64,000 bases of DNA from Streptomyces candidus (lineage in GTDB: Bacteria > Actinomycetota > Actinomycetes > Streptomycetales > Streptomycetaceae), in the NCBI RefSeq assembly GCF_014207445.1, contig NZ_JACHEM010000002.1, forward strand, positions 62,001-126,000, read 5' to 3'. Every line of letters starts with the position of its first letter. The stretch's first letter is position 1. The notes under the pieces are model-generated. The model did no database searches, was not told the DNA's origin, and saw only the letters and a program-made list of their open reading frames with translations. Shown one piece after another: positions 26,030-36,024 of the stretch. Both the position numbers and the translations under genes were made by a program.

Positions 26030-26051
26030 CGCGCGAACGGGCGTCCGGCCC

Positions 26052-26071
26052 TGTGGACAACTTTATCCACA
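26052..26071. promoter_or_regulatory. Inverted pair of perfect DnaA boxes
   Basis: TGTGGACAA (26052-26060, complement TTGTCCACA, the Streptomyces consensus box) and TTATCCACA (26063-26071, the E. coli consensus box) face each other two bases apart. The flanks extend the symmetry to CCCTGTGGA...TCCACAGGG (26049-26074). It lies in the 111-bp gap between recQ and the DUF4192 gene, 41 bp before the latter. Confidence 0.85.
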
Positions 26072-26111
26072 GGGGTGGCGGGATCAAGGGCGCGTCACGG
26101 AAGGTAGTGAA

Positions 26112-27539
26112 ATGAACACGAACAGCGAAAAGCGTGATCACCGTGACGCCGATGCGACCGCGGAGCAGCAGATCACCCTCCGGGGTCCCGCCCAACTTGC
26201 CGACGCACTGCCGTACTTGATGGGGTACTACCCGAACGATTCCGTGGTCATGGTGGCGTTGCACGGGCGCAGGGGAAGGTTCGGGGGGCGGCTCAGGCTC
26301 GGTATTCCGAAGTCCCCGCAGGAATGGGCGCCGGTCGCCTCCCACCTCGCCGAATCCCTGGTGGCCAACAGCGAGCGCAGCAGCAGCCGCCCGGACGGGA
26401 TCCTGGTCTTCCTGTGCCAGGACCCGGCGGACGGTGCGACGGGCAGAGAGGTGATGGAGCGGTTGCGGGCATTCGCCCAGCGGCTGCGCACCGCCTGCGG
26501 GGCGCTCGACGTCCCCGTGCTCGAAGCGCTCTGCCTCTCGGACGGCCGCTTCTGGTCCTACTGCTGCCCCGACGGGCGCTGCTGTCCGCCGGAAGGGACC
26601 GCACTGGCTTTGCCGGGGACGTCCGTGATGGCGGCGGCCGCCGCGTACGCCGGCATCCAGGTGCGGGGCTCCCTGCGAGAGATGGAGGCCCGGCTCGCCC
26701 CCTGCCCGCAACAGCCCGCCGTGCTGCACGCCCGGGTACGGGCCCTCGACGCGGCGGGCAGCACGGTCGTTCCCCGGATCCTCAGCGACAGCGGCCGCGC
26801 GCAGGTCTGTGCGGAGACGCTCGACCTGGCCCGGGTCCTCATCAGGCGGCTGGGGAGGTCCCCCCTGCCGAGGGGGTCCTGGGTGGCGGCGGACCGTGCC
26901 GACGACGAGCTGATCAGTGACGAGGAGGCGGCCACGGTCATCGTCGGCATCCAGGACCGGGACACCAGGGACCGTGCGGCGGAATGGATGGAAGGCCCGG
27001 AAGCCGCCTGTGCGCTGAGGCTGTGGCGCCTCCTCGCCCGGCGCTGCGTCGGCCCGTACGACACCTACGCAGCTCCGCCGCGGACCCTCGCGGGCTGGGT
27101 CGCCTGGTCCACCGGTGACGAAGCGGAGGGGCGGGTGGCGCTGGGCCTGGCGTTGCAGGCGGATCCCGAGTACACCTTCGCGCAACTCCTGCACCAGGCC
27201 TGCAACGAGGGGCTCGACCCGGAGAAGCTGCGGGTCTGCCTGCGCGGGGAACGCTCCGCCCGGACCGTCAAGGCCCGCCCCCGCCCCGGCGGGCGCGGGG
27301 CACGCCGACGGCAGGTGACGGCGAGGGCGCGACGGGCGGCCCGGGGCAGTGCGGGCGAGCCGGGCGAGTCCGGGGGGACGGAGACGGGTCCTCGGGGGGC
27401 TCGTCCCGGCGTGCGCCCCAGGATCCGGCCGACAGACCGCGCGGAAGGCGCCGGGCCCGGTCCCATGCCGGTACGTCCAGGAGCGCGGCCCCGGGAGACG
27501 CCGCACCGGGCGCGGCGCGGCACGAGGAGCGGACGATGA
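26112..27539 (+). CDS. DUF4192 domain protein
   Basis: A DUF4192 protein of 475 residues, an actinobacterial family of unknown function. The family-typical opening is LRGPAQLADALPYLMGYYPNDSVVMVALHGRRGRFGGRLRLGIP near residue 20. Later conserved parts include LSDGRFWSYCCPDGRCCPPEGTAL near residue 145 and LAGWVAWSTGDEAEGRVALGLALQADPEYTFAQLLHQACNEGLDPEKLR near residue 325. The last 100 residues are basic, Arg/Pro/Gly-rich and probably disordered. ATG at 26112 after GGAAGG. It is divergent from recQ. Confidence 0.88.
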   Translation: MNTNSEKRDHRDADATAEQQITLRGPAQLADALPYLMGYYPNDSVVMVALHGRRGRFGGRLRLGIPKSPQEWAPVASHLAESLVANSERSSSRPDGILVFLCQDPADGATGREVMERLRAFAQRLRTACGALDVPVLEALCLSDGRFWSYCCPDGRCCPPEGTALALPGTSVMAAAAAYAGIQVRGSLREMEARLAPCPQQPAVLHARVRALDAAGSTVVPRILSDSGRAQVCAETLDLARVLIRRLGRSPLPRGSWVAADRADDELISDEEAATVIVGIQDRDTRDRAAEWMEGPEAACALRLWRLLARRCVGPYDTYAAPPRTLAGWVAWSTGDEAEGRVALGLALQADPEYTFAQLLHQACNEGLDPEKLRVCLRGERSARTVKARPRPGGRGARRRQVTARARRAARGSAGEPGESGGTETGPRGARPGVRPRIRPTDRAEGAGPGPMPVRPGARPRETPHRARRGTRSGR

Positions 27540-27889
27540 CGGACCGCCGGGAGACCCCGCCGCCGGGGTTGCCCCGCCCCGCGCCCCGGTCGACCTTGTA
27601 CGGCACCACGCCGCGCCCGGGGGCGTCCCGCACCGCCCCGCCGTGCACTGCGCCCCTGTCCGAGGCATCCCGCAGGACCTCTCGCACGACGTCCAGGCCA
27701 TCGTCGCCTCCGTCGTTTTGGACGGCAGCTCGCCGGCCGGGGAGACGCACACCGCCCCGCGCGTCGCGTTTCCCGCGCCCCTCCGGCCGTGACTCCGACG
27801 CATGTGCCGCCGTTCACCTGTGTGGCGTCCGTGCACGCACCGCACCGCCGCATCCGTCACCACCCTCCGGAGCGCAGAGAAGGCACCAG
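27540..27889 (+). other. 350-bp stretch with an alternative N-terminal extension frame
   Basis: Between the DUF4192 and glycogen-debranching-like genes. The frame of the downstream gene is open from an ATG at 27536 that overlaps the DUF4192 stop codon. The 118 codons it would add encode Pro/Thr/Arg-rich sequence without recognisable structure, and there is no ribosome site. I regard the stretch as non-coding leader, but translational coupling from 27536 remains possible. Confidence 0.5.
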
Positions 27890-29938
27890 ATGGCCCTCAC
27901 CGTCCCGCCGTCCTCCGACGCACGCGGCACGCCTCCGGGCTACCGCCGCCCCGCGCAGCACAGCGGCCCCTGGCCCGCGCGGGGTCCGGCGCCAGGAGTC
28001 GGACAGCCTGCGGAGCTGCCGGCCGTGCACACGATGATCATCTGCGCCGACCTGCCCAGTCTGGCGATTTCCGCCGAGCACGGGCAGCTCACCGGGCGCT
28101 GGTTGGAGGGCTTCTACCAGGCGGGCCGCAGACTCCTCGCGCGCTGCGAGCTACGGGTGGCGGGCCGTGAACCGACCGCCGTCCAGGGCAGGTCGGCGGG
28201 GGCGGACCGGGCCAGATTCATGGCGGTGGTCCGTACGCAGGGCGACGGCGGCCCGGACCCGGGGGTCGCCGTCGAGCGGATCAGGACCGCCGACGGCAGC
28301 GAGCGGATCACCCTGCGCAGCTCGGCGCCACGCCCGCTCCGGTTTCCGGTGGAGATCACCCTGGGCACCGACCTCGCGGACCTGGGCTCCATCGCCGCCG
28401 GCCATTGCGGTCCCGAGCTCCCCGCCAGCGTGCACGACTCCGGCATGCGCTGGACCACGGGCGGCGCTTACTCCGCGGTGACGGCGGACCCCCCGCCCAA
28501 CGACGCCCTCGCCTCGGCCGGCCTGCTGCGCTGGGAGATGGAGCTGCCGCCCGGCGGCTCCCGCACCATTGAGCTCCGGGTCAGGACCGAGAGGGCCGTG
28601 CGCTCCGCGGGCAAGACCGGCGGTTGCCCGCTGCCCGAGGTGAGCGCGGAGGGCGACGACCCCCGCGTGGGCGACCTGCTGCGTACGAGCGTCGACGACC
28701 TGCGGTCCCTGATGATGCGCGATCCCGCCCACCCCTCGGACGTGTACCTGGCGGCGGGGGTTCCCTGGCGCTGCGGGCTGGCCCCTGCCGAGGCGCTCTG
28801 GGCGGCCCGGATGGCGTTCCCGCTCGGCACCCGGCCCGCCGCAGCCGCGCTGCGCTTTCTCGCGCGCACCCAGGTGGAGGGAAACGGTCATGTCCCCGGC
28901 CCCTTCCGGGACGCGGGACCGCACCTCCCGGCAGGCTGCACCGGAGTGGAGGCGACCCTGGCGTTCCCCGTGGTGCTCGCCGAGGCCCGCCGCTGGGGAC
29001 TGGCCGAAAAGGATCTTGAGGAGTTGCTGCCCGCTGCCGAGCGTTGTCTGAACTGGCTGCGCACCACGGTCGGCGACGAGGTGTACCTGCGCGATCCGGG
29101 GACCGGCGGACTGCGCCGGGCCGAGACACAGGCGCACGCCCACCGTGCCGCCCTGCTCGGTGCGGAACTGCTGGAGGCGTGCGGTCGCCAGGGAGCCGAC
29201 GGCTGGCGTGAGTGGGCCGGGGCCCTGCGCAGCGCCTTCCGCCGGGAGTTCTGGATCGAGGACCGGACGGGCGGCCGTCCGGCAGCGGCCACGACGGCCG
29301 ACGGGCGCCAGGCCCCCCATCTCGGCTCCTGGGCCGTGCACCTGCTGGACACCGGTCTGCTGGGCGCCGGACAGTTCGCGCCCGGACTGCTCGACAAGGG
29401 GCAGACGGAACAGCTGGCACGGCTCTTCGGGAGTCCCGCCATGGACTCGGGGTGGGGGCTGCGCGGGCTCGGTGCCAAGGAGTCCGCGTACAACCCGTTC
29501 GGTCACCGCAGCGGCGCCGTACGGGTGCACGAGACGGCCCTCGCGGTCTCGGGTCTCGCCGCCGCCGGTTTCGAGAAGGAGGCGGGCTCCCTGCTGCGCG
29601 GCCTGCTGGACGCGGCAGCGGCCTTCGGCCACAGGCTGCCCGAGATGTACGCGGGGGAGCAGCGCACCACCGGTGGATTCCCGCTGCCGCACCCGGCGGC
29701 GTGCCGTCCGGCCGCCGTGTCGGCCGCTGCGGGGATCCATGTGCTCTCCACCGTCGTCGGGATCCGTCCCGACGCCCCGGCGGGCACGGTCCGGCTGGTA
29801 CCGCTCGCCAGCGCGCCGCTCGGAGCACTGCAGCTCTCCGGGCTGCGGGTCGCCGCGGAACCGTTCGCCGCGCGGGTCAGCAGGCTCGGACTCGGCATGG
29901 TCGAGGAGGCCGCCGACGGCCTCCAGCTGGGGGTGTGA
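27890..29938 (+). CDS. Glycogen-debranching-enzyme N-terminal domain / amylo-alpha-1,6-glucosidase-like protein
   Basis: A 682-residue protein of the bacterial GDE_N_bis / (alpha/alpha)6-barrel glucosidase type. The N-terminal beta domain (about residues 40-230) carries TMIICADLPSLAISAEHGQLTGRWLEGFYQAGRRLLARCELRVAGREP. The C-terminal helical barrel has YLAAGVPWRCGLAPAEALWAARMAFPLGT, CTGVEATLAFPVVLAEARRWG and AMDSGWGLRGLGAKESAYNPFGHRSGAVRVHETALAVSGLAAAGF. The usual catalytic AGxPWF...R is seen here as AGVPWRCGL. It may act on alpha-glucan ends; the substrate is unproven. ATG at 27890 after GAGAAGG. Confidence 0.82.
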   Translation: MALTVPPSSDARGTPPGYRRPAQHSGPWPARGPAPGVGQPAELPAVHTMIICADLPSLAISAEHGQLTGRWLEGFYQAGRRLLARCELRVAGREPTAVQGRSAGADRARFMAVVRTQGDGGPDPGVAVERIRTADGSERITLRSSAPRPLRFPVEITLGTDLADLGSIAAGHCGPELPASVHDSGMRWTTGGAYSAVTADPPPNDALASAGLLRWEMELPPGGSRTIELRVRTERAVRSAGKTGGCPLPEVSAEGDDPRVGDLLRTSVDDLRSLMMRDPAHPSDVYLAAGVPWRCGLAPAEALWAARMAFPLGTRPAAAALRFLARTQVEGNGHVPGPFRDAGPHLPAGCTGVEATLAFPVVLAEARRWGLAEKDLEELLPAAERCLNWLRTTVGDEVYLRDPGTGGLRRAETQAHAHRAALLGAELLEACGRQGADGWREWAGALRSAFRREFWIEDRTGGRPAAATTADGRQAPHLGSWAVHLLDTGLLGAGQFAPGLLDKGQTEQLARLFGSPAMDSGWGLRGLGAKESAYNPFGHRSGAVRVHETALAVSGLAAAGFEKEAGSLLRGLLDAAAAFGHRLPEMYAGEQRTTGGFPLPHPAACRPAAVSAAAGIHVLSTVVGIRPDAPAGTVRLVPLASAPLGALQLSGLRVAAEPFAARVSRLGLGMVEEAADGLQLGV

Positions 29939-30040
29939 CGGCATGGCAGGGACCAGCACGGACGCGACATGGGAGGAGGGCGCGGCGGGGAACGCGGCGG
30001 CGGACGGCGTAAGCAGTCCGGGGCTGCCCGAAGAGACTGT

Positions 30041-30061
30041 TTATCGTCAGGAAGACGACTA
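30041..30061. promoter_or_regulatory. Palindromic operator over the Nudix gene promoter
   Basis: TTATCGTC, five bases, GACGACTA: an inverted repeat symmetric at six of eight positions in each arm. It touches the -10 hexamer TATGAT (30060-30065), which ends six bases before the ATG at 30072. This is where an autoregulating NrtR-type protein would be expected to bind. Confidence 0.6.
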
Positions 30062-30071
30062 TGATCGCGGC

Positions 30072-30914
30072 ATGTCGCCCTACGATCCGTCGGCCTTTCC
30101 GCCCTTCGCCGTCACTGTGGATCTGGTCGTGCTCACCGTGCGCCGCCACGCGCTCTGCGCCCTCGTCGTGCGTCGCGGAGAACAGCCGTTCCAGGGTCGG
30201 TGGGCCCTGCCGGGCGGATTCGTGCGTGCGGACGAGAATCTCGCGGAGGCTGCGGCCAGGGAACTGTCCGAGGAGACCGGCCTGTGCGCGTGGCCCGCGG
30301 CGGCCGTTCCGGCCGCGGTGGGCGCACCGGACGTACCGGGGACGGCCGCCCGGGAGTTCTCCACCGCCGTTCCGGCCAACGGCGCCCATCTGGAACAGCT
30401 CGCCACCTACGGCGACCCCGATCGCGACCCCCGGATGCGGGTCGTGAGCGTGGCCCATCTGGCGCTCGCCCCCGACCTCCCCGCGCCGCGCGCGGGCGGC
30501 GACGCCAACAGTGCCCGCTGGGCCCCGGTGGAGGCGCTTCTCGACGGCAGCCACGGTTCCGGAGACAAGGACGGCTTCGACGCGGAGAGCGAGAAGGCCG
30601 GCCCGCTCGCCTTCGATCACGCGCGCATCCTCGCCGACGGCGTCGAGCGGGCCCGCTCCAAGATCGAGTACTCCTCACTCGCCACGGCGTTCTGCCCGCC
30701 CGAGTTCACCGTCGGGGAACTGCGCCGGGTCTACGAGGCGGTGTGGGGCGTCGCCCTCGACCCCCGCAACTTCCACCGCAAGGTCACCGGAACCCCGGGC
30801 TTCCTGGTGCCGTCCGGCGGGACGACGACCCGTCAGGGCGGCAGACCCGCACAGCTGTTCCGGGCAGGCGGGGCCACCCTGCTCAATCCACCGATGCTGC
30901 GTCCCGAGGTCTGA
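30072..30914 (+). CDS. Nudix hydrolase/winged-helix protein, NrtR-like
   Basis: A 280-residue protein with an N-terminal Nudix domain and a C-terminal winged-helix domain, the architecture of NrtR, which senses ADP-ribose and represses NAD-metabolism genes. The Nudix box is GGFVRADENLAEAAARELSEETG, complete for the GX5EX7REUXEEXGU pattern, so hydrolase activity could remain. The winged helix is around LATAFCPPEFTVGELRRVYEAVWGVALDPRNFHRKV. I start it at the ATG at 30072 because TATGAT ends six bases earlier with a palindrome over it; an in-frame ATG at 29943, with no ribosome site, would place the palindrome inside the gene. Target genes are not identifiable here. Confidence 0.85.
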   Translation: MSPYDPSAFPPFAVTVDLVVLTVRRHALCALVVRRGEQPFQGRWALPGGFVRADENLAEAAARELSEETGLCAWPAAAVPAAVGAPDVPGTAAREFSTAVPANGAHLEQLATYGDPDRDPRMRVVSVAHLALAPDLPAPRAGGDANSARWAPVEALLDGSHGSGDKDGFDAESEKAGPLAFDHARILADGVERARSKIEYSSLATAFCPPEFTVGELRRVYEAVWGVALDPRNFHRKVTGTPGFLVPSGGTTTRQGGRPAQLFRAGGATLLNPPMLRPEV

Positions 30915-31060
30915 CCACCTCGACCGGGCCGGCCCCTCCGTACAGGACCCTGCTCAGACACCCGCACGTTCTACCCCTGCGCCAAAAGTCCGAAATGTCG
31001 CGTTATCGTGCTGCGGTACCCGTCTCTGTCGGATGCGAGGGAAGAGACGCGAGGGAAACG

Positions 31061-32929
31061 ATGCTCCAGGCCGTCGGACTCACCAGTACGCCCCGCCGGG
31101 CACGACCGCCGGCCGTGAACGATCTGACCTTCGCGGCCCGCCCCGGCCACGTCACCGCACTCCTCGGCGCCGCCGGCTCCGGCAAGACGACCGCCCTGCG
31201 GCTGATGCTCTCGCTCGAAGAGGGCCGCGGCGTCACCTACTTCAGGGGTCGGCTCCTGCACCGCATCGCCCACCCCGCCCGCGAAGTGGGGGCTCTCCTC
31301 GGCGACGTGCCCGGGCATCCCTCCCGTACCGCCCTGGGGCAGCTCCGCATGCTGTGCGCCGCGGCAGGCGTCCCAGCCTCCCGCGCCGACGAACTGCTCG
31401 ACGTCGTCGGCATGAGCGAACTCGCCCACCACCGGCTCGGCTCGCTCTCCCTCGGCATGGACCGCAGGCTCGGCATCGCCTCCGCGCTCCTCGCCGACCC
31501 GCACACCCTCCTCCTGGACGAGCCCGCCGCCGGACTCTCTCCTCGCGACACCGCCTGGCTGTACGGGCTCCTGCGTGCCCACGCGGCTCACGGTGGGACC
31601 GTGCTGTGCACCACCGCCGACGCCAAGGAGGCCGCCCAGGGCGCCGACCGCGTCGTCACTCTCGACGAGGGCCGGCTCGTCGCCGACCAGGCGGCTGCGG
31701 ACTTCGCCCGTACCCGGCTGCGTCCGCGCGTCGTCGTCCGTACCCCGCAGGCCGCCCGTCTGGGGGTCCTGGTCAGCAAGGAGGCCCGGGTCGCCCGACG
31801 CTCCGTCGAGGTCGTGCCCGAGGGCGGCAACCGGCTCCTCGTCTACGGGAGCACCTGTGCGGAGATCGGTGATACGGCCTTCCGCCACGGTGTGCTCCTG
31901 CACCAACTAGCCGACGAGACCGGAGACATGGGCACCCGTCCGGCCCCTGTCCCGCACCCCTCGGCCGCCGCCCCGCAGCCCTCGGCTCCCGCCCCGTCCG
32001 TCTCGGCCCCCGGCGCCCACCCCAGCTCCCCGAAGCACGCCTCCGCGCCCACCGCCCCGCACGCGCCGACCCCGGGCTCCCCGCACGCGCCGACCCCCAC
32101 CCCCTCGCCCGCTCCACCCGGCGCGGCCCTCTCCCGCCCCGCTCCTCCGCTCCCACTCCGCGGTCCGCTGCGCCCGCTCCGGTACGAACTCATCCGTACG
32201 TTCGGCATTCGTCGCACGCTCCTCGCTGTCGTGGCCGCCCTGTGCGTGTCTGCCGTTCTGGCCGTCTTCCTCACGCACACCGGTGCGGCGCCCCTCCCGG
32301 CCGCGCTGGCCGGCTGGCCCGGCATCCTGCCGCTGCCTCCGGCCGCACTCGGCGCGGGCCTGCTCGGCGCGCTGGCCTTCGGCGACGAGTTCCGCTACCC
32401 GGCGCTGGCGACCTCCCGCGGCACTTCGCCCCGCCGTCTCGGCCTCCTCCTGGCCAAACTCACAGTGTCCGCAGGCCTCGCCCTGAGCCTCGCCGCAGGG
32501 GCGGCGGTGGTGGACTTCGTTCTCCTCCGCGTGCTGTACGGAGGGGAACTGGTGGCCGTGCCCGCCGGGCTGCTCGCCAGGGGAGCGAGCTGGGCCGCAC
32601 TTTGCGTGGGCTGCGCCTGGGCCGGGCTGCTCGGCGCAGGGGTCTTCCGGGTCACGGCCGCCGGGCTGGCCGCCGTACTGGCCGTGCCCGTCGCCGTCGT
32701 GCCGGCCGTTCAGCACCTCCTCGCCGGACCGGCAGCACGTTCGATGGTCGGAGTCCCGGACAGGCTGCGGGAGCTGATGCTGCTGAGGCTTCCCGGCGGC
32801 GCGGACCAGTGGCTGCTCGCTGCACTGCGGCTCATCGCCCAACCGATGGGCGTGGCGCTGGCGTTGTCTGTCCCAGTGCTCCTGTGCGCGTATCTGCTCA
32901 CGGGCCTTCGCCGCAAAGCCCGTTGGTGA
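31061..32929 (+). CDS. ABC transporter with ATPase and permease fused
   Basis: A 622-residue fusion. The N-terminal ATPase (about residues 1-290) has GAAGSGKTT near residue 38, the degenerate signature LSLGMDRRLG near residue 128 and LLLDEPAAGLS. A Pro/Ala/Ser-rich linker of about 80 residues follows. The C-terminal third has about six hydrophobic segments, as in ABC-2-type permeases (LLAVVAALCVSAVLAVFL and others). Signature and D-loop variation suggests a drug/lipid-export-like or regulatory transporter; substrate unknown. ATG after GAGGGAAACG. It is upstream of whiH in the same orientation, 160 bp away. Confidence 0.85.
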   Translation: MLQAVGLTSTPRRARPPAVNDLTFAARPGHVTALLGAAGSGKTTALRLMLSLEEGRGVTYFRGRLLHRIAHPAREVGALLGDVPGHPSRTALGQLRMLCAAAGVPASRADELLDVVGMSELAHHRLGSLSLGMDRRLGIASALLADPHTLLLDEPAAGLSPRDTAWLYGLLRAHAAHGGTVLCTTADAKEAAQGADRVVTLDEGRLVADQAAADFARTRLRPRVVVRTPQAARLGVLVSKEARVARRSVEVVPEGGNRLLVYGSTCAEIGDTAFRHGVLLHQLADETGDMGTRPAPVPHPSAAAPQPSAPAPSVSAPGAHPSSPKHASAPTAPHAPTPGSPHAPTPTPSPAPPGAALSRPAPPLPLRGPLRPLRYELIRTFGIRRTLLAVVAALCVSAVLAVFLTHTGAAPLPAALAGWPGILPLPPAALGAGLLGALAFGDEFRYPALATSRGTSPRRLGLLLAKLTVSAGLALSLAAGAAVVDFVLLRVLYGGELVAVPAGLLARGASWAALCVGCAWAGLLGAGVFRVTAAGLAAVLAVPVAVVPAVQHLLAGPAARSMVGVPDRLRELMLLRLPGGADQWLLAALRLIAQPMGVALALSVPVLLCAYLLTGLRRKARW

Positions 32930-32989
32930 CCAAAGGTTTGCGCAGAGTCGCCCACTCGCCCACAACTCCCCAGGGAAAGCAGGTTTCTT

Positions 32990-32997
32990 TCCGATAA
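32990..32997 (+). promoter_or_regulatory. WhiG-type -10 element before whiH
   Basis: TCCGATAA matches seven of eight bases of the WhiG/FliA-type -10 GCCGATAA. In S. coelicolor whiH is known to be transcribed by the sporulation sigma factor WhiG. I did not find a matching TAAA -35 at 15 bp spacing (the nearest, GAAA at 32975-32978, is 11 bp away), so the support is the -10 and the known biology. Confidence 0.65.
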
Positions 32998-33000
32998 AGC

Positions 33001-33010
33001 GTCAATTGAC
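33001..33010. promoter_or_regulatory. Candidate WhiH operator GTCAATTGAC
   Basis: A perfect 10-bp palindrome fitting the GntR-family pattern GT-Nx-AC, three bases downstream of the WhiG-like -10 and thus near the expected transcription start. A regulator bound here would block its own promoter; WhiH is known as an autorepressor. Confidence 0.55.
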
Positions 33011-33089
33011 GAGGGGGCGGTGATCACCCTTTCGTGTGCTTTTCACCAAAGACCTCAAGGGGCGGGGAAGTCACGCCGACAACTGATCC

Positions 33090-33977
33090 GTGAGTACCCT
33101 TGCGCACACCATGATGACCGCCGCCCGCCCCGTCGATTCAGGCCTCGCCGGACCTGGCGAACTCGACCGCTACCCCTTCGCGGAGACGCCCGGAGCCGAC
33201 CGCGTCGGCCCCATCGGCTGGGACAGTCCGGAATCCGACCTGGGCCGGGTCGGCCGCCGCTCGGCCGGAAACCGTGGACGCGGGCTGCACGGTCAACTCG
33301 TTCAGCAGCTCGGTCAGATGATCGTTTCCGGTGACCTCGGGGCCGACCGCCCGCTCGTGCCGGAGGAGATCGGCCAGCGGTTCGAGGTCTCCCGCACGGT
33401 CGTCCGCGAGTCGCTGCGCGTCCTGGAGGCCAAGGGCCTGGTCAGCGCCCGTCCCAACGTGGGTACGCGCGTCCGCCCGGTCAGCGACTGGAACCTGCTC
33501 GACCCCGACATCATCGAATGGCGCGCCTTCGGTCCCCAGCGCGACGACCAGCGGCGCGAACTCGCCGAACTGCGCTGGACGATCGAGCCCCTCGCGGCCA
33601 GGCTCGCCGCCGGACACGGCCGGGACGACGTGCAACAGCGCCTCGGTGACATGGTCGAGATCATGGGGCACGCACTCGCCCAGGGGGACTCCCTCACCTT
33701 CTCCCGTGCCGATGCCGAGTTCCACTCCCTTCTCATCCAGCTTGCCGACAACCGGATGCTGGAGCACCTCTCGGGCATTGTCTCGGCGGCCCTTCAGGTG
33801 TCCGGCGGGCCGATCTTCGGCTGCGACCGGCCCACCGACGTCTCCCTTTCCCACCACGCGCGGATTGCCGACGCACTCGCGGCGGGCGACGGGTCGGGCG
33901 CGGAGTCCGCGATGCGTCAACTGCTCACTGTGCACCCGGAAGTGGAGCGCGTCGTACCCGCACCGCGCGAGCACTGA
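33090..33977 (+). CDS. whiH: WhiH, GntR-family sporulation regulator
   Basis: A FadR-subfamily GntR regulator of 295 residues, recognised as WhiH from its sequence and its place directly upstream of hrdB. WhiH is needed for septation of aerial hyphae. The winged helix-turn-helix lies at about residues 75-135 (VPEEIGQRFEVSRTVVRESLRVLEAKGLVSARPNVGTRV). The C-terminal FadR-type domain has the three histidines of the metal or ligand site within DAEFHSLL, SHHARI and HPEVE-like positions. The N-terminal 65 residues are an extension typical of WhiH. The GTG at 33090 is the conventional start; ATGs at 33111 and 33114 are alternatives. Confidence 0.93.
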   Translation: MSTLAHTMMTAARPVDSGLAGPGELDRYPFAETPGADRVGPIGWDSPESDLGRVGRRSAGNRGRGLHGQLVQQLGQMIVSGDLGADRPLVPEEIGQRFEVSRTVVRESLRVLEAKGLVSARPNVGTRVRPVSDWNLLDPDIIEWRAFGPQRDDQRRELAELRWTIEPLAARLAAGHGRDDVQQRLGDMVEIMGHALAQGDSLTFSRADAEFHSLLIQLADNRMLEHLSGIVSAALQVSGGPIFGCDRPTDVSLSHHARIADALAAGDGSGAESAMRQLLTVHPEVERVVPAPREH

Positions 33978-34320
33978 CTGCCGGTCGTTTCCTCAACGGG
34001 CCACCCCGCGCGCGTGGTTGCCCCTCCCTGTCGCCGGACCCGTCGGGTTCGGCGACACGATTGTGGGCACTCGTCATGTCCTCGGGGATCCCCCGAGCCG
34101 AATGTGACTCGGCCCACGAAGTCGGGGGCGTAACGCTCCGGGAGATCCCGCGATGACCTAAGAGGTGACAGTCGAGGAGGGAAGCAAGTGCCGCTCGCGG
34201 CACCGCGGCCCGTCTGCGGTCGTTCGCCCGGTCCGCCGGTGCACCCCCAGCCGGTGGTCGTCGGCTCAGGCCCTCACGGGCGGGGTCGGACGCCATTTCC
34301 ATCGTTCCGAGAGGTTGTTC
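33978..34320 (+). other. 343-bp whiH-hrdB intergenic region
   Basis: Contains the whiH terminator and, at 34081-34097, a second small perfect hairpin (CTCGGGG-ATC-CCCCGAG). The hrdB promoter(s) must lie here, but I could not place convincing -35/-10 pairs, and no SigR-type GGAAT-N18-GTT was found. A frame from GTG 34165 is open into hrdB and would add 52 Arg-rich residues; it is not part of HrdB as known. Confidence 0.6.
34029..34057 (+). terminator. Terminator after whiH
   Basis: 13-bp stem (TGTCGCCGGACCC with its complement, one G-T wobble) and a GTC loop, 52 bp after the whiH stop codon. Confidence 0.8.
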
Positions 34321-35874
<1,554 letters not shown>

Positions 35875-35980
35875 GCCGCGCCCCGGACTGCCGGGCCGGG
35901 CCCGCCGTGCGCGCGCCGTATCACCACGTACGCGGCAGCCGGGCCCGCGCACCGCGCGGGTGCGGGACACAAAAGCATCA

Positions 35981-36016
35981 CTGACTCTGGGTGTGCGAAG
36001 TTCAACCCTGAGTCAG
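35981..36016 (+). promoter_or_regulatory. Inverted repeat abutting the protease ribosome site
   Basis: CTGACTCTGGGT (35981-35992) and ACCCTGAGTCAG (36005-36016) pair at 11 of 12 positions with a 12-base spacer. The right arm runs into the CAGGAGG ribosome site (36014-36020) of the protease gene. It could be a DNA operator or an RNA hairpin limiting translation. Confidence 0.6.
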
Positions 36017-36024
36017 GAGGACGC

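Noticed and set aside
26033..26048. GCGAAC-GGGC-GTCCGG as a LexA box before recQ
   Set aside because: Only 9 of 12 matches in GC-rich DNA, a level expected by chance several times in the window.
34165..34320. 52-codon upstream extension of HrdB
   Set aside because: The known HrdB N-terminus begins at the GTG at 34321 with a ribosome site; the extension is Arg-rich and unlike the family.
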